This document shows, piece by piece, positions 21,040 to 32,610 of a stretch of DNA of 64,000 bases. The position numbers and the translations under genes were made by a program. The stretch spans positions 1,148,451-1,212,450 of the forward strand of contig QEOQ01000180.1 in the NCBI GenBank assembly GCA_010279815.1, given 5' to 3'. The notes under the pieces are model-generated. The model was not told the DNA's origin and searched no databases. It was given only the letters and a program-made list of their open reading frames with translations. The DNA is from Brachionus plicatilis (lineage: Eukaryota > Rotifera > Eurotatoria > Ploima > Brachionidae). Within the stretch, counting starts at the first letter, position 1. Each line of letters opens with the position of its first letter.

Positions 21040-22951
21040 TTAAATACTTTTTAAATAAGGATGCTCTAAAAGTTTATCAATTGAGTATCTAGCACTAGGC
21101 TCATGAGCAAGACAATTCTTGAAAAAAATTTTAAAAATTTAAGAAAAAAAATCAAAAATATTACTTTAATGACATCTTCAAGTTCGGGATTATCTAAAGG
21201 TCCAAATGATAAATCTTTTTGTAACGGATCGCAAATTGCATGAATCATTTTGTATTGATTTTTTATATGTTGAAAAGGAAGTTTCCCAAATGTTATAAAA
21301 TAGAGTATTATGCCCAGAGACCACACATCTGTTTTTTTTGTGATCTAAAAATTTGGTCTTTTATTTAGTTTACTTATTGAAAATTAAATTTTATTTTACC
21401 CTTGTTTTGCTATCATTGTCTCTAAGTAAAGTTTCTGGCGCCATGTAATGTAAAGTACCGCAATCATTGGTCAAAGTAATGGAAGTTTTATCACTAATTG
21501 TATTAGATATATTGAAGTCAATCAATTTGACCTCACATCCAACTACTAGAAAATTTCCTGGTTTTATGTCAGAATGAATTACACCTAAGAATGTAATAAA
21601 AATTTATATTCATGAGTTAAAATTAAATTTTACCTTCATTATGAATTGCATGAACAGCTTCTAGCATTTTTTGCCAAAAATATCCTCGTGTTGGTTCTTT
21701 TACACATTTATATTTTTGAATCTCTCTTTTGAAAAAAACACTTAAATCAGTGCTTCCTATTTCCATTACCAAATTTAAGTGATTGTCTTTCTTGACATAT
21801 TCACTTTTTGAAAAATATTATTTGACTAAAAATTAATTTCTATTCATTGTTACTAGTCATAAAGTCTAATGACTTTTCCAGTATCTTGTAGTTTTTTCAG
21901 CAACGTTATTTCGTTCATTACCAAATTGACGCTTTCTTCGTCTATTTCAGACAGCTTGACTTTTTTCATCGCATAGCTTTTATTTTCCCTGAAAGAAATG
22001 CAATGATACACCTCACTGAAGCCCCCTTGGCCAATTTTGTTAACTATTTGATACAAAGATTTATTGACTTGGACAAATGTATAGTTCTTAAACTGTAACA
22101 AAAATAAATATTTTTCAAATAATATTTTTCATAAAATAATTACATAAGATTCATATTTTTGAAGTTTTTCAATCTTAAGATAAAATTTTTTTTATTTTCA
22201 AAAATATTTTAATTTTCAAGTCAATTACTTGATGGGTTTGTTGAGTTGATAAGACTTCCAATGATTTTAATTTTTCTGTTAGCATCAAATTTTCAGATCT
22301 GAGTGAATCAAGCTGATCGAATCGATTGTGGTTAATTTGACTAGTAAACTTTAGTTCTGTAATCAACCGTTCTGAAATATTGAGTTCATTTTTCAACGTT
22401 TTTATTTCATCACTCATATTTTTAATCAACTCGTCATCTTTAATCTAATCAAACTAACTTTAATGAATAGAAATAAATTTTTTTAAATATACTTTTGTTT
22501 TTTTAAGTTCCTCTAACTCATCTTTGAGTGTATTATTATCTCGCCTCTCATTTTCGAGCTCTAAAGCCAAATCGAAAAGTTGACTTCTAAAATTTAAGAA
22601 TTGATTTTAAAATAAATTTCTAAGATACCAAAATTACCGAGGACTTTTTTCATTATCTATTGAGCATGTAAAATCAGTTTTTATAGAAATTGGTTCCATC
22701 TTGAATTGTTGATAATTTTCCAAAAATTCTTCTTTACAATCAGTAAAATCGACAATGCCATTGTAAGCAAACTTTTCCTTGTCATCAATATTGGACTGTT
22801 CACTTCCTTGCTCGACCTCTTCAGTTATGATGCTTGTTTTATCATGTGTAGTATCTTCTTCATCTTGCTCAGACGAGCTACCATCACTATATTCGTCGTA
22901 TTCGTCATTTTTCATTTGAGTTAATGGAGGCATCTGGGCTCTTTTAAACAT
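21040..22951 (-). CDS. TTK: TTK/Mps1 dual-specificity checkpoint kinase
   Basis: Nine minus-strand exons join in frame to 501 residues: 22951-22638, 22586-22493, 22444-22229, 22173-22144, 22092-21854, 21803-21634, 21584-21400, 21344-21165, 21117-21040. An acidic N-terminus is followed by a coiled coil (about 105-215) and a kinase domain (about 225-495). Visible motifs are IGQGGFSEV (G-loop), YAMK (Lys near 261), RLYDYEY, HSDIKPGNF (catalytic Asp near 360), MAPE and KKTDVWSLG. HSD in place of HRD and the VQVN...Y and RLYDYE segments are hallmarks of Mps1, the spindle-assembly-checkpoint kinase at kinetochores. The metal-binding DFG is read as DFN (near 377-379). The protein is much shorter than human TTK (857) and lacks its N-terminal TPR region. 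Confidence 0.93.
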
Positions 22952-23314
22952 TTTTAAAAGCCTGATAATTAAAGAAATTTATTTTGAAAATAAAATACAG
23001 AAAAGATAAACGCTGAAGCATTGTATTTATGTCAATTGTTTTTGTTTCATTTGAGCTCATTTTTATGCAATTAAATTACTTTTTAAATTTTAAATAAATT
23101 AAATTTATGATTTTTTTCAAATGACATTATAAATACAAAAGATTTTTTTAAATTACGCGAATGTTCCTTTTTGATTGCACTTAAATTGCAAAAAAACTTA
23201 AAACTTTTCTTTAAGTCAAATTGTTATGATATTTTGTTTTAAATAATGATGAACATTATTACAAAATAGATCTCTCAATTAATTTTAGATTAAATGTAAA
23301 AAAATTTTTCAGAA
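22952..23314. other. TTK upstream spacer
   Basis: Promoter side of the TTK gene; AT-rich. Nothing recognised. Confidence 0.5.
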
Positions 23315-23441
23315 TTAAGGTACTGGAAATGAAAAACGTTTACACTATCTCATGATTCGATTTTTGACTTCAAATTAGTAATCTACGTTTATGAAAACCA
23401 AACAAAGCCGAAATTTTAGGTGGTAATCAAAAACATTTTCT
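23315..23441 (+). repeat. Dispersed element D, copy 2
   Basis: The block runs GGTACTGGAAATGAAAAACG, CTATCTCATGATTCGATTTT, TGACTTCAAATTAGTAATCT, ATGAAAACC and TTTTAGGTGG. It aligns well with the reverse complement of 50841-50974 and with 16198-16300. Stop codons break all frames shared by the copies. Confidence 0.75.
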
Positions 23442-23934
23442 GTGGTGGTGAGCATTTTGTCCAGGTGCCTAAGATGACGTGTATGTGTTGGGGTAACAGG
23501 AAGGTTTAAATGGGACAAAAATCATAGCAATCATTTTATTAACGAAAATATACAATTCACTAATTACTAATTATTTTAAATGGATTTGTGAAAAGCAAAA
23601 GTTTTGATTTTCAAAAAAAACCCTCAGACCTTTAATGTTGAAATAGTTTAAAATTAATTTAATAGCTATAAAATAAAAATCAAATCGGGATTTTCCTAAA
23701 ATGGGTAATACGGAATGCGAATTGCGGAACAATTTAGTTTTAATCTACAATTTTACCTACTAAAATTCGGAATTCCGTACTTAGTTTTGATTCAGAATTA
23801 TCTAATCATGCAAATTTCTTTATTACGAATATTCCACATGAAAATTCTCACCTACTAAATTACGGAATTTTGCATTTGAGAAGGTCAACTTGACCTACTA
23901 AATGCAGAATAGATCTGAGTTAAAATTGGTTTTC
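23442..23934. other. Spacer between repeat D and mariner remnant
   Basis: Contains several CCTACTAAA / GGAATTCCG-type words (23700-23910) that partly recur after the mariner coding remnant (24420-24475: GCGGAATATATGCGGAATTC). These may be degenerate flanks or subterminal repeats of that element. No gene seen. Confidence 0.4.
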
Positions 23935-24345
23935 TCGACTCAAAGATGCCGATTTCAACCTCAATGAGAAAACACGTGTTGAGAGAATCGTCGAAGCTGA
24001 TGACGCGTTTTTGGAAGAGCTGCTAGAGGAATACCTAAGGAGATCGAACAGACAGCTTGCTTAAGAGATGCCTGTAAAAAATGGCACCGTTTGGAATAGA
24101 TTAAAAGCATTAGGGAAGATTCAAAAGGCCGGTAACTGGGTCCATTCGATCCTGATTAAGTGCCATTATTTACTCCGAAACGCGAATTCATGGAAAAAAG
24201 ATCATGCTGTGTGTTTGGTGGGATCAGAAGGGTATCATCTATTATGAGCTACTACAACCCAAGCAAACGACAAACGCAGACCTTTATTCACAACAATTGA
24301 TTCGTTTGAGTCACGCTTTGCTGCCAGAAAGATGGGGGGATTTTT
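23935..24345 (+). pseudogene. Dead mariner (DD34D) transposase
   Basis: Reading through frameshifts and stops, the plus strand shows DADFNLNEKTRVERIVEADD, the helix-turn-helix part (NRQLA...MPVKNGTVWNRLKAL), GKIQKAGNWV, and CCVWWDQKGIIYYELLQPKQ then TTNADLYSQQLIRL. WWDxxGxxxYELL is the mariner catalytic signature. The segment between GNWV and the WWD motif, where the first catalytic Asp lies, is deleted. Not functional. This is an arthropod/planarian-type mariner lineage by recall, not by search. Confidence 0.88.
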
Positions 24346-26133
24346 ATTTCTAGAGAAGGAAATTATTTTAGTGTCTTAATGCATAAATAAAGTCTCGAAA
24401 AAAACGAAAAAACTTATTTAACAACCTGCGGAATATATGCGGAATTCCACAATACAGATTCTGCGTTTTAACGATAATTATCGGATAAAGTTAATGATTA
24501 AACTAAGATGCTATATTTTCCAAATAAATACTGTAATAATCAAGATTTTTTAAATGTTTTTTTATTTATCAAAAATATAATTGGAGTTTATCCCCATGTT
24601 CATTCTAACCGTTTTCGTTAAAACCAAATAATTACACGAAATTGATCGATTTAGAAAAATAATTTAAAAAGATAGGAAAAAAAATGATTTACTCAATTAA
24701 TAAATGAGAAAAATAAGAAAAAGATTTGATAAAATTTATATTAGTGTTTTTGTTTTTTTTCACAGTTTTATACACTATTTTTGTGTAAAATTTTTTTCTC
24801 AAAATTATTGAAGATTAAAAAAATGTGTTGAAAATTAAAATCGATTTTTTAATAAGTTGGTAGTTTATCAAGCTAAAATATTGCAGTATTTTATGGAAAA
24901 ATTTTGGAAATCAATTTTGAAAAGCTTTTCTTCAATCAATAAAATCAAGAATAAAATTCAAACCAGTCATAATTAAATGTCATAAATACATAGAGTATTT
25001 TATCAAAAATTTTTTATTTAAAAAAAAAACAGATCTTAAAAATTTGTGATTAATAAATTATTATATCGGTTTTTAAGATTTTAATTTGTTTCAGAAATTG
25101 AAATTCAATTAAAAATTCAATTTAGCCTTATTAAATTCACTAAATTATTCACGATAATGATAAACATTTTTGGTCCCATGTTGCAAACAACATTAGTTAG
25201 GCCATTTAAAATTTTTATGTTTTTGAGCCATCTTAAAAAGACCAATAGATAGAAAATAATTATTTTTAATTTCTTATCCATTTTAAAGCTTGATTAACAT
25301 TTCTTTTTCTTTACCTTTCAATTGCCTGGCTCCAAAGAAGGATTTAGATCCATTCTGAATGGATTGAGGATTTCCTCAAAATATAATAAATGTAAAAAAA
25401 GAAATAATAAATAGAAATTATGGATATAAAAATTTCAACTCAAAAATAGTATAAAATCATTATTAATCATTTTTACTTAATGCTTGAAAATATTCAATTG
25501 TTTAGCCACCAATTATGATTGATGAAAACTATATCATTAATTTCATAATTTTTAAACGACAAAATTTATTTCTCTATTCAAATATATGCAGACAGTTGTT
25601 TTTAATAAAATATTATGAATTTTTAAATTAAAATTATGACAAATATTCAAGTATCAAATTTAAATCTCTATCGAGAAAAGTTAAGGTAAATTTACATAAA
25701 AATTGGTTAAACAGTTTCAAATAGATTTACATTATTAGGGACTGATGTTCATCTCAATTTTTTTAATCAAATAAGCATAATAGTCTGTATATATGCTATG
25801 TTAAAATTTTTTAAAGAAAAATCTTAGATATTCTATAAAAAAAATAAGTGATATAGAAAGAGAGAGAGGCCGAGTTAGAAAAATCGCATTCATGAATTCT
25901 CATCATTCAAATTATGCTCAACAATATTTAATTTTCAATTTTTTTTTTAAATTGCATATGAAATTATTCAAATTTCAATTCCTTCGTTGTAACCTTTGAA
26001 TTTTCCGAATCATTTTAGGCCTTCTATCTGAACTATTTGAATGAACAAAAGAATAAAATTTAAAATTTCTTCAGGTGTTTTATTTAAAAATTTATTTAAT
26101 TTAATTTTAGATCTTTCTGAAAAAAAATTTAAA
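24346..26133. other. Intergenic, mariner remnant to TPD52
   Basis: AT-rich spacer of 1.8 kb. A GA-rich run lies at 25855-25870. The TPD52 promoter is presumed near the right end. Nothing else recognised. Confidence 0.5.
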
Positions 26134-27216
26134 ATGTCGAACATTCAAAACGGTAAGGATACACAAATTAATCAATTAAGTGATGATACTTCAATTGAAG
26201 CCGTTTTATGTAAAAAAATTTAATTAAACGGGTTTAAGATATTGCGCGGCTTTTAATATGCTCCAAAAAAATGCTTGATAATAATCAACAGTTATTGTAT
26301 TTTGTCTTTTCAAGGTGATGAGGGTATTGAAATTGGCAATGCCATTCTTCAGCAAACAAATGAAGATCAACTGGAAAAAGAAAAGCTGATGACAGAATAC
26401 AGAGAAGAATTGGCCAAAGTAGATCTCTTATTTTTTTAAAAAAATTTTGTTTCTACTTTTGATTTTAGATTCAAGAAGATATTGGCACTCTACGATTAGT
26501 GTTAAATGACAAAATAAAAAGGGAAAATGAATTGAAAACTTTGCTTGGTATTTCATTTGTAGATGAAATAAAACATGACTTAAATGAAGGGTTCACTACA
26601 ATTAAGTCATCAGTAGCGTAAGAATTTTTTTTTTTAATCTATAGGCACTTTTCATATTATGTTTGGGATATTATTTTTCTAGATATCAGAAAACGGCACA
26701 AACATTATCTGATCTCACTTCAACTCTTGTTTCAAATGAAGCGTAAGTGATAAATATTTAAGGCTTGACTAATCAATTCTAATAATCAACTAACTAGATT
26801 AATAAACAACAATTTTTTTTTTAAATAATTAAATTTGTCTTAATTTTAGTTATCAAAAGACATCAGCTGGTTTTAAAAGTGCCACCCAAAAAATCACTCC
26901 AGCTTTTCAGACCCTTGGCGGAACAATGAAAAGCAGCCTTGGAAGCTTGAGAAATGCATCTTTGTTTAAGTCATTTGAGACTGGAATAGGTTCAACATTC
27001 AATGGGGTAAAAAAGAGAGATAATTTAGTTTTAAATATTTATATTTTTACATTTTTAAATTTGTAAAGTAATTTAAATTATTTTTTTGTTAAGAGCAAAC
27101 TGAAAAACTCTCATAGTGAATTTATTGCTGATGCTAATTCACCAAGTGAAGGAATACCAACAAGCAAAACAACTAATGGCATCGCCAAAGAGGCAATAAT
27201 GGAAGATAACAATTGA
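26134..27216 (+). CDS. TPD52: Tumour protein D52 family (TPD52-like)
   Basis: Six exons give 222 residues: 26134-26209, 26315-26418, 26469-26617, 26683-26742, 26850-27006, 27094-27216. The conserved coiled coil (YREELAKIQEDIGTLRLVLN, then DKIKRENELKTLLGI) is followed by AYQKTAQTLSDLTS and FQTLGGTMKSSLG...FKSFE, as in TPD52/TPD53/TPD54, which act in vesicle trafficking and lipid storage. Exon 1 has two usable donors in the same phase, 26152/26153 and 26209/26210, so a form 19 residues shorter is possible. Exon 4 (60 bases, phase 2-2) and exon 5 both open with AYQKT; exon 4 looks like a cassette exon, as family members are alternatively spliced here. Confidence 0.92.
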
Positions 27217-27723
27217 ATCTTAAACAATTTACAAAACCATATTTATTATTAATGTTTCTTATTTGAATTAAAATTTAAGATATATATGTTCATGGCTAAC
27301 TATTAGTTTTTTTTAATCTAAACAGAAGGAAAGCGTTTGCTCATTTCGTAATATTCGGTAATGGTTTATATTTTATTTAAAATTTTTAAACTTTAAAAGT
27401 CGAAAAAAATCAAGATCTTCATTTGTATTTAGTTATATTTTACTGTTTTTATTTCGAAAAACTTAAAAAATGTATGTTTTTATTTAAAATTTAAATAAAA
27501 ATTTTTGAATAAATCGTATTATATTCAATTATATAGTTAAATATTTATTTATTATTAAAAAAATAATTTAGGAAAAGTTTTACAGGGTAGTTCCGAATGG
27601 CAGAGCCTTCTTTTCAGCCCACATGGTTGCGATATGATTAAGATATGTATTAATTATATGTTTATAATTATAGTAGAAAAATTAATATCTAGATTTTATA
27701 TCAATTGTTAAATTAAATTTTTG
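27217..27723. other. TPD52 3' flank
   Basis: AT-rich 3' UTR and spacer with AATAAA-like words near 27490-27512. Nothing else recognised. Confidence 0.5.
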
Positions 27724-28420
27724 CTAAGAGTTTGGCGTGTTAATGATTGAATCAAAGGGTGTATTGTACTTTAAATTGTTTCTGGAGGAGTTTTGAAGCA
27801 GAAAGTCCTGGATCTCCTGAGCTATTATTTCATGGCTTTGCCCTGTGGTGAAAAATTTAGAAAAAAGCTTGTTTGCTCTGTCATCAATCAAGTCGATTCT
27901 TAGCTCTTTGTGGATTGTTTTGATACTTGTCTTTAGTGGAAAATACTTTATGATTCGCAAGACTCGATTTTGCATTTCGGATCTTATGTTCTGAGTGCCT
28001 GACTGAAGTATTATAAAACAGTAGTCGAATAATGATCGTATGAGGGACATGTATAAAATTCTGTTGATTTTAAAAGATGATCTCCATTAAAACTTTTAAT
28101 TTTCCTGATTAGGTTTATTTTGGAAATTTGTTTTGAATTGATAATTTTCAAATGTTCTTTGTAGTTGATTTTGGGTCAAGAGGAATATGTGAGTTCCCAA
28201 TTTTTATTTTCATTCCATATCTTTTCTCATAATTTTTTCGAAGGCCAGCTTTGGTAAATGTTGTGTAGCAAGTTTTTTTTCGTTAATTTTAAATCCCCAT
28301 TTTTTGCAGTACTCAATGATTCTATTCACCGCCTTTTGAAGAATTATTTGAATTTCCCTTTTACTGGTCCTTATATAGTTAGATAATTTGTATAAAAAAA
28401 TCTAGAAATGATTTAGCTAA
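27724..28420 (-). pseudogene. 3' fragment of a non-LTR retrotransposon reverse transcriptase
   Basis: The minus strand 28400-28300 reads REIQIILQKAVNRIIEYCKK then WGFKINEKK, the conserved region after the RT catalytic loop. After frameshifts, 28050-27724 keeps a 108-codon frame with LIRSLFDYCFIILQSGTQNI, QNRVLRIIKYFPLKTS and RANKLFSKF, the C-terminal thumb pattern of Jockey/CR1-type LINEs. The catalytic YADD part is absent, as expected for a 5'-truncated copy. Not functional. Confidence 0.85.
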
Positions 28421-28465
28421 CCAAGTTTGAAATTCGAATTTTCAAAACTTGCTAAAATTATAAAC

Positions 28466-28980
28466 AAGGGCTGGTAGGCCGGTTCTAATTTTCAAACTGG
28501 TTTTAAAACCGGATTGGAAATGAAACCCTAGTTAAAGAATTGGAACTACAGTTAAACCATTTTTAAATCAGTTCAACCGATTTTTTAAATGAATATTAAA
28601 AGCTCAAAATAAATAAAGTTTTTCAACGAAAAATAAACTTTTGAAATTTTGCTGTTTTAAAAAAAAATTAAACATGAAAATCCAAAGGCTTTCTTATAAG
28701 TATTCCTTTTAAAAGAAAAAAATTGAAAAAAAGATACTTAATTCAATTTAGAATTCTTTTCTTTATTAAACTCTAAAAATTATATAAATTTGAAGTGTTT
28801 AAACTCATCGGCTAGAAAATTGTAAATTTAATTTAATCATTTTATTTCGGAAATAAATAAATAAATGGCTTCAAATTTGTTTAGAAAAAAAAATTGTATT
28901 TGATTTTCTTGAGATTAAAAATTTATCTTGATTTTTACCAACCGGTTTCAACTCGTTTTGATTGAACCGGTCTACCAGGC
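28466..28980. mobile_element. hAT-like MITE with 8-bp target-site duplication
   Basis: The ends AAGGGCTGGTAGGCCGGTTC and GAACCGGTCTACCAGGC are inverse complements with one or two mismatches, and further pairing lies inside (ACTGGTTTTAAAACCGG near the left end; ACCGGTTTCAACTCGTTTTG near the right). TTATAAAC precedes and TTATAAAT follows, an 8-base duplication with one mismatch. An 8-bp duplication and GGG-start ends fit hAT. No transposase is present. Confidence 0.8.
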
Positions 28981-29370
28981 TTATAAATGAATACTATAAA
29001 TATAATAAAGTTCAATTTTTTATTTGAATACAACAAAAACTTTTTGAATAAAATATTTTGCATGGCAAGCTACCAGCTTTTTAAGTTAATTTTGATAGAA
29101 ACTCATTTTCGGAGTAAGCTCTTATTTCAAATAGAAGATGGAAGAAAATTCTTGTTATTTTGAACTTGGGAAATTAAAAAATAAATTAAAAATTTTTAAA
29201 TTGGTATTATTTTTATTAAAACATATTTAAAAAAAAAACAAGATTTTATTTTTTGATTTTGTTCAGTTATTTCAAACTAAAATTATTGAACAATTAATTT
29301 AAAATTTCAAAATAATTATCTATTGGTTATAAATGAAATGACTTTTTTGTAAAAAAAATTAATATAAAGC
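28981..29370. other. Spacer downstream of homeobox gene
   Basis: AT-rich; holds the 3' UTR of the minus-strand homeobox gene. Nothing else recognised. Confidence 0.5.
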
Positions 29371-30157
29371 TTATTCTTTTTGAGACTCGTTTTGCTTTTT
29401 AATTTTATACCTTCTATTTTGAAACCAAATTTTTACCTGATTTGCTTGGAGCTTTAGACGCTTGGCCATCAGATCTCGTTCATTCGATGTAACATATCTT
29501 TGCTTTTTGAACAATTTCTCTAATTCATTTATTTGCCATTGAGAAAATAAAATTCTCGACTTCTTTGGTTTGCGTGACTTATCCTGGCTCACATTTTGAT
29601 AAGGTTGATTATTTGAATTTACTTGGTTACAATGTTGACCATTCTGTGGTAAATTTTGTGCCCGGCATTCAATTTGAGTATTATTTGGTGGTAATAAATT
29701 CGAATAATGCTTAAAATTTGAATCAAATTGCAGAAAATTCAGTCGAAACAAATTTTCACTATTTGTGGGGTCACTCGAAAAATTTGAAGCTTTATTTAAA
29801 AAAGGACTTAAATTATTTGCTCCATATGAATAAATATTAGACTCTGGTAAATTTGAACCATTCATGTAACTACTGGCTTTAATTGAATATTTATTAGAGT
29901 CATTTGTGTTAAATAATCCGATAAAGTTGTCATTAGGAACTGAATAATTTTGAGGAAATTGATCTAGGAAAAAAATTTAAAATTAAAAAAAAATATTTTT
30001 ATTTAATTTTACTTGAATAATTAAATGAATGACTGAAAGGATCCGAAACTAAATCACAGTTTCCAAATGTAAAAGATGAATTTAAAGGTGGTAAACGTAA
30101 AAAATCCTGTCTACTGGAAGAATTCATTAAATCACTAGAATCATTAAGTGAATTCAT
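29371..30157 (-). CDS. NK2-class homeobox transcription factor
   Basis: Two minus-strand exons (30157-30013 and 29963-29371) join in frame to 245 residues. The homeodomain spans about 181-240: KSRILFSQWQINELEKLFKK, QRYVTSNERDLMAKRLKLQA and NQVKIWFQNRRYKIKKQ. Trp48, Phe49, Gln50, Asn51 and Arg53 are present. Tyr54 is the diagnostic residue of the NK2/NK4 group, which prefers CAAGTG-type sites; the LFS and QQ/KQRY pattern also matches. The N-terminus is Asn/Ser-rich and disordered, with no obvious TN motif. The gene acts in the nucleus as a DNA-binding regulator. Whether it is the NKX2-1, 2-2 or 2-5 orthologue cannot be decided by eye; helix 1-2 residues are divergent. Confidence 0.9.
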
Positions 30158-31299
30158 ATTGATGCAGCGTTTTCAAATACTTGAAGTCTAATGCGGGCAA
30201 TCGAAATAAGTAGAAGAGTTGTTAAGTTATGGTATAAGAATCTTGTAGAATTAATTAGTTTTTTCTTGTTTAAATCTTAATTACCTGTTAAATGATTATA
30301 TTTCAAAGTAGAATCTCTTATAAAGCTCAAAAGCAATCAGATTTGTTTTTAACTCATTTGATATCATTTGGTTCAAGAAAAAGTTAAAGATGTTTCAAGT
30401 GAAAATTAAACGAAAATTTTGATTCATTTTATTGAATTCAATTAATTGGAAAGCAATTTCAACTAGCGGATCGTTTTTTACCAAAATGGAATTTAAAAAA
30501 TTCTGAAACCTAATATCTCAAGAAAAAAGCATTAAATGGTTTGTTTGTTTTTTAAAGTGTAGTTTTATTTTAATATTTATTTTTATATTAATTGTAAATG
30601 AGGCAAGTTTTGTTTTTTGTTTTAATTTTTTTTCTAACATTAATTTGAATATTAAGTTAAAGATTGGAATAGATGATGAGACTTTAACTTATTAATTAAT
30701 AGTATTAGTAAATTTAATATTTTATTATTAATTTATTAATTTTCTTATTTCTTTTACCTCTTCCTCAATTTTTAGCTTCAAAAATTAAAAAAAAATCAAA
30801 ATTTAATTTAAATGAAAAATTAATCTTTTCTTTTTTCTCTTACTCATACTCAAATCAATATTATTTAATTATAAATTTTTGGCTGATTTTGAATTTTTAA
30901 ACAAATATGGATAAATTTAAAACTTTATCGACAAGCCAAGTGAATGGTGGTCTTTACAAGGGTGTGTGTATTTCAACAATATCCTTAATGTTCAAATAAA
31001 AAATTCATGTGGGAATCGATATAATTTGTTGTATTCAAATGAAGTTGATTACATAATTCAAATTTCCTTTATGTCCAGCTTATTCATTAAATCTATGACA
31101 ATCATAATGGATTTTCAAGAATTGAATTTTTTTCATTATCAATTACAAAGGATTTGATGAAAACATAAATTAAATATGAAAGCGGACCATATTTTTAATT
31201 GTAAATTTACAAAGCACATTATAAAATGGATAGAAAGCTTACAATAAGTGTTTATTATGAGTCTTCATACTTTTTCAATTCTAATTCTATTCTAGTCAA
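30158..31299. other. Homeobox gene upstream region
   Basis: AT-rich spacer and likely promoter of the minus-strand homeobox gene. Short frames (for example 30966-31157) look random. Confidence 0.5.
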
Positions 31300-31620
31300 A
31301 ACTTTCTCACTTCCCAAATTATGTCCCATTTATCTAAACTGATTGTTTTTCTTTGATTATGTCCCAATAACCCGAGGTGTAAAGTCTTCCCCACTTATAT
31401 CCCAAGTTTCCATAATGACTCACTTCCCATGATTGCCTCCCATGACGTTCTTCATTAAGGTCTCATTTTTCCCCAATTATATCCCACTTATCCAGATTTT
31501 CTCGCTTTTCCCTAGTTATGTCCTACTTATCGATAATGTCCCTTTTTCTGAACTGTCTCTCCTTTCCCCGATTATGTCCCACTTATCCAAAATGTCTCTC
31601 GGTTCCTATATTATGAACTC
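31300..31620 (+). repeat. Degenerate minisatellite, unit about 35-55 bases
   Basis: The motif TTATGTCCCACTTATCC and variants (TTATATCCCACTTATCC, TTATGTCCTACTTATCG, TTATGTCCCAATAACCC, TTATGTCCCATTTATC) recur about seven times, separated by CCAAAATGTCTC-type sequence. Copies are imperfect. TTATGTCCCA also occurs at the left terminal repeat of the MITE at 51358-51631, so the array may have grown from such an element. Confidence 0.75.
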
Positions 31621-32214
31621 TTTTTACATGTCAAAATTATTTTTTCAAATTTTTTCATTATTTTTATTCATTTTATAGGCTTAAATACTTTGAATACCAA
31701 TAAAATAAATATTCAAAAAATTTTTCTAAGTCAAAATAATCTTTTGGGATTTTTCATGATTTTTTACCATTTCTTGTGCCCAAGGACAGTCAAATATAAT
31801 TTAAATAATCAAAAAAATTGCAAAAAAAATTTTCTTTCTAAAAATAATTTTTTTAGAATAATTCATGATTTTTTTCCATTTTTCCTTAAAAAATTATTTC
31901 ATTTAAATTAAGCAAGTTTTTGTATTCATGACTCAATTTTTGAAATCCTCATCAAATTTTACTCAGGAAAATATTTTAGAATTTTTTAAATTTTTGATTT
32001 TTGAATTTTTGAATTTTAAATTGTTAAATTGTTAAATTTTTAAAACCTAAATTAAACCATAGCGGCACTTGAAATGGCAAATACCACTGAAAATTAGGGT
32101 GAAAATAAAGGAAGTTTAATAACTTTTGACAGGTAGGTCACTTTTGCTAACCAAGGATATATTTGACATCAGCTCGTAATAATGAACCAGAAAAATATAC
32201 TTTTAAGTATGTCA
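31621..32214. other. AT-rich spacer
   Basis: Sequence similar to itself at 31695-31760 and 31800-31880 (both carry CAAAAA...TTTCT...AATAAT...TTTT...TTCATGATTTTTT). This may be a short degenerate duplication. No gene recognised. Confidence 0.4.
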
Positions 32215-32610
32215 GCTGTAACAGGTAGGCGGAATTGGGGGGTTGAGGAATTTCGGGGCGCTGGGAATTGCGGGCGAACGGAGTGTGGCACACGTCTCGT
32301 CTTAATTCTTGGGTCGTCCCACTGTGATGCTCTATCCGATTTGGTACTTGGTTGGGGGGGTCAAAAATGGACCAAAGGGTGTCATTTTTCGAGCAACTGT
32401 GCGAGTGTCAAAAACGTAAATTGGTCATTTGGGGGGTGAAAAAAGTTACAAAATGAAAAGTGGATACAGATTCGGAATGTGCTCGGCCAGACGGATCCAA
32501 AAATGTATCTAATGTCCAAGTACCACATTTCCGAAAAATGGCCTAAAGTATTTTTCTGGAAAAAAGGTGGTTTTGGCAACAAATTGGAAAAAAGTCCAAC
32601 GGTGTTAATC
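32215..32610. other. GC-rich compositional island
   Basis: Visibly richer in G and C than anything around it, with G runs (GGGGGG three times) and words such as GGGCGCTGGGAATTGCGGGC. An 85-codon plus-strand frame at 32182-32439 runs through it but has no recognisable motif. It may be a transposon piece, foreign DNA or a structured RNA; nothing decides between these. Confidence 0.5.

Noticed and set aside
31300..31620. CRISPR array
   Set aside because: Repeats are degenerate, irregularly spaced and the genome is animal; a minisatellite fits better.
32182..32439. 85-codon frame in the GC-rich island
   Set aside because: Long frames are expected when local GC is high; no motif recognised. Island reported, gene not.
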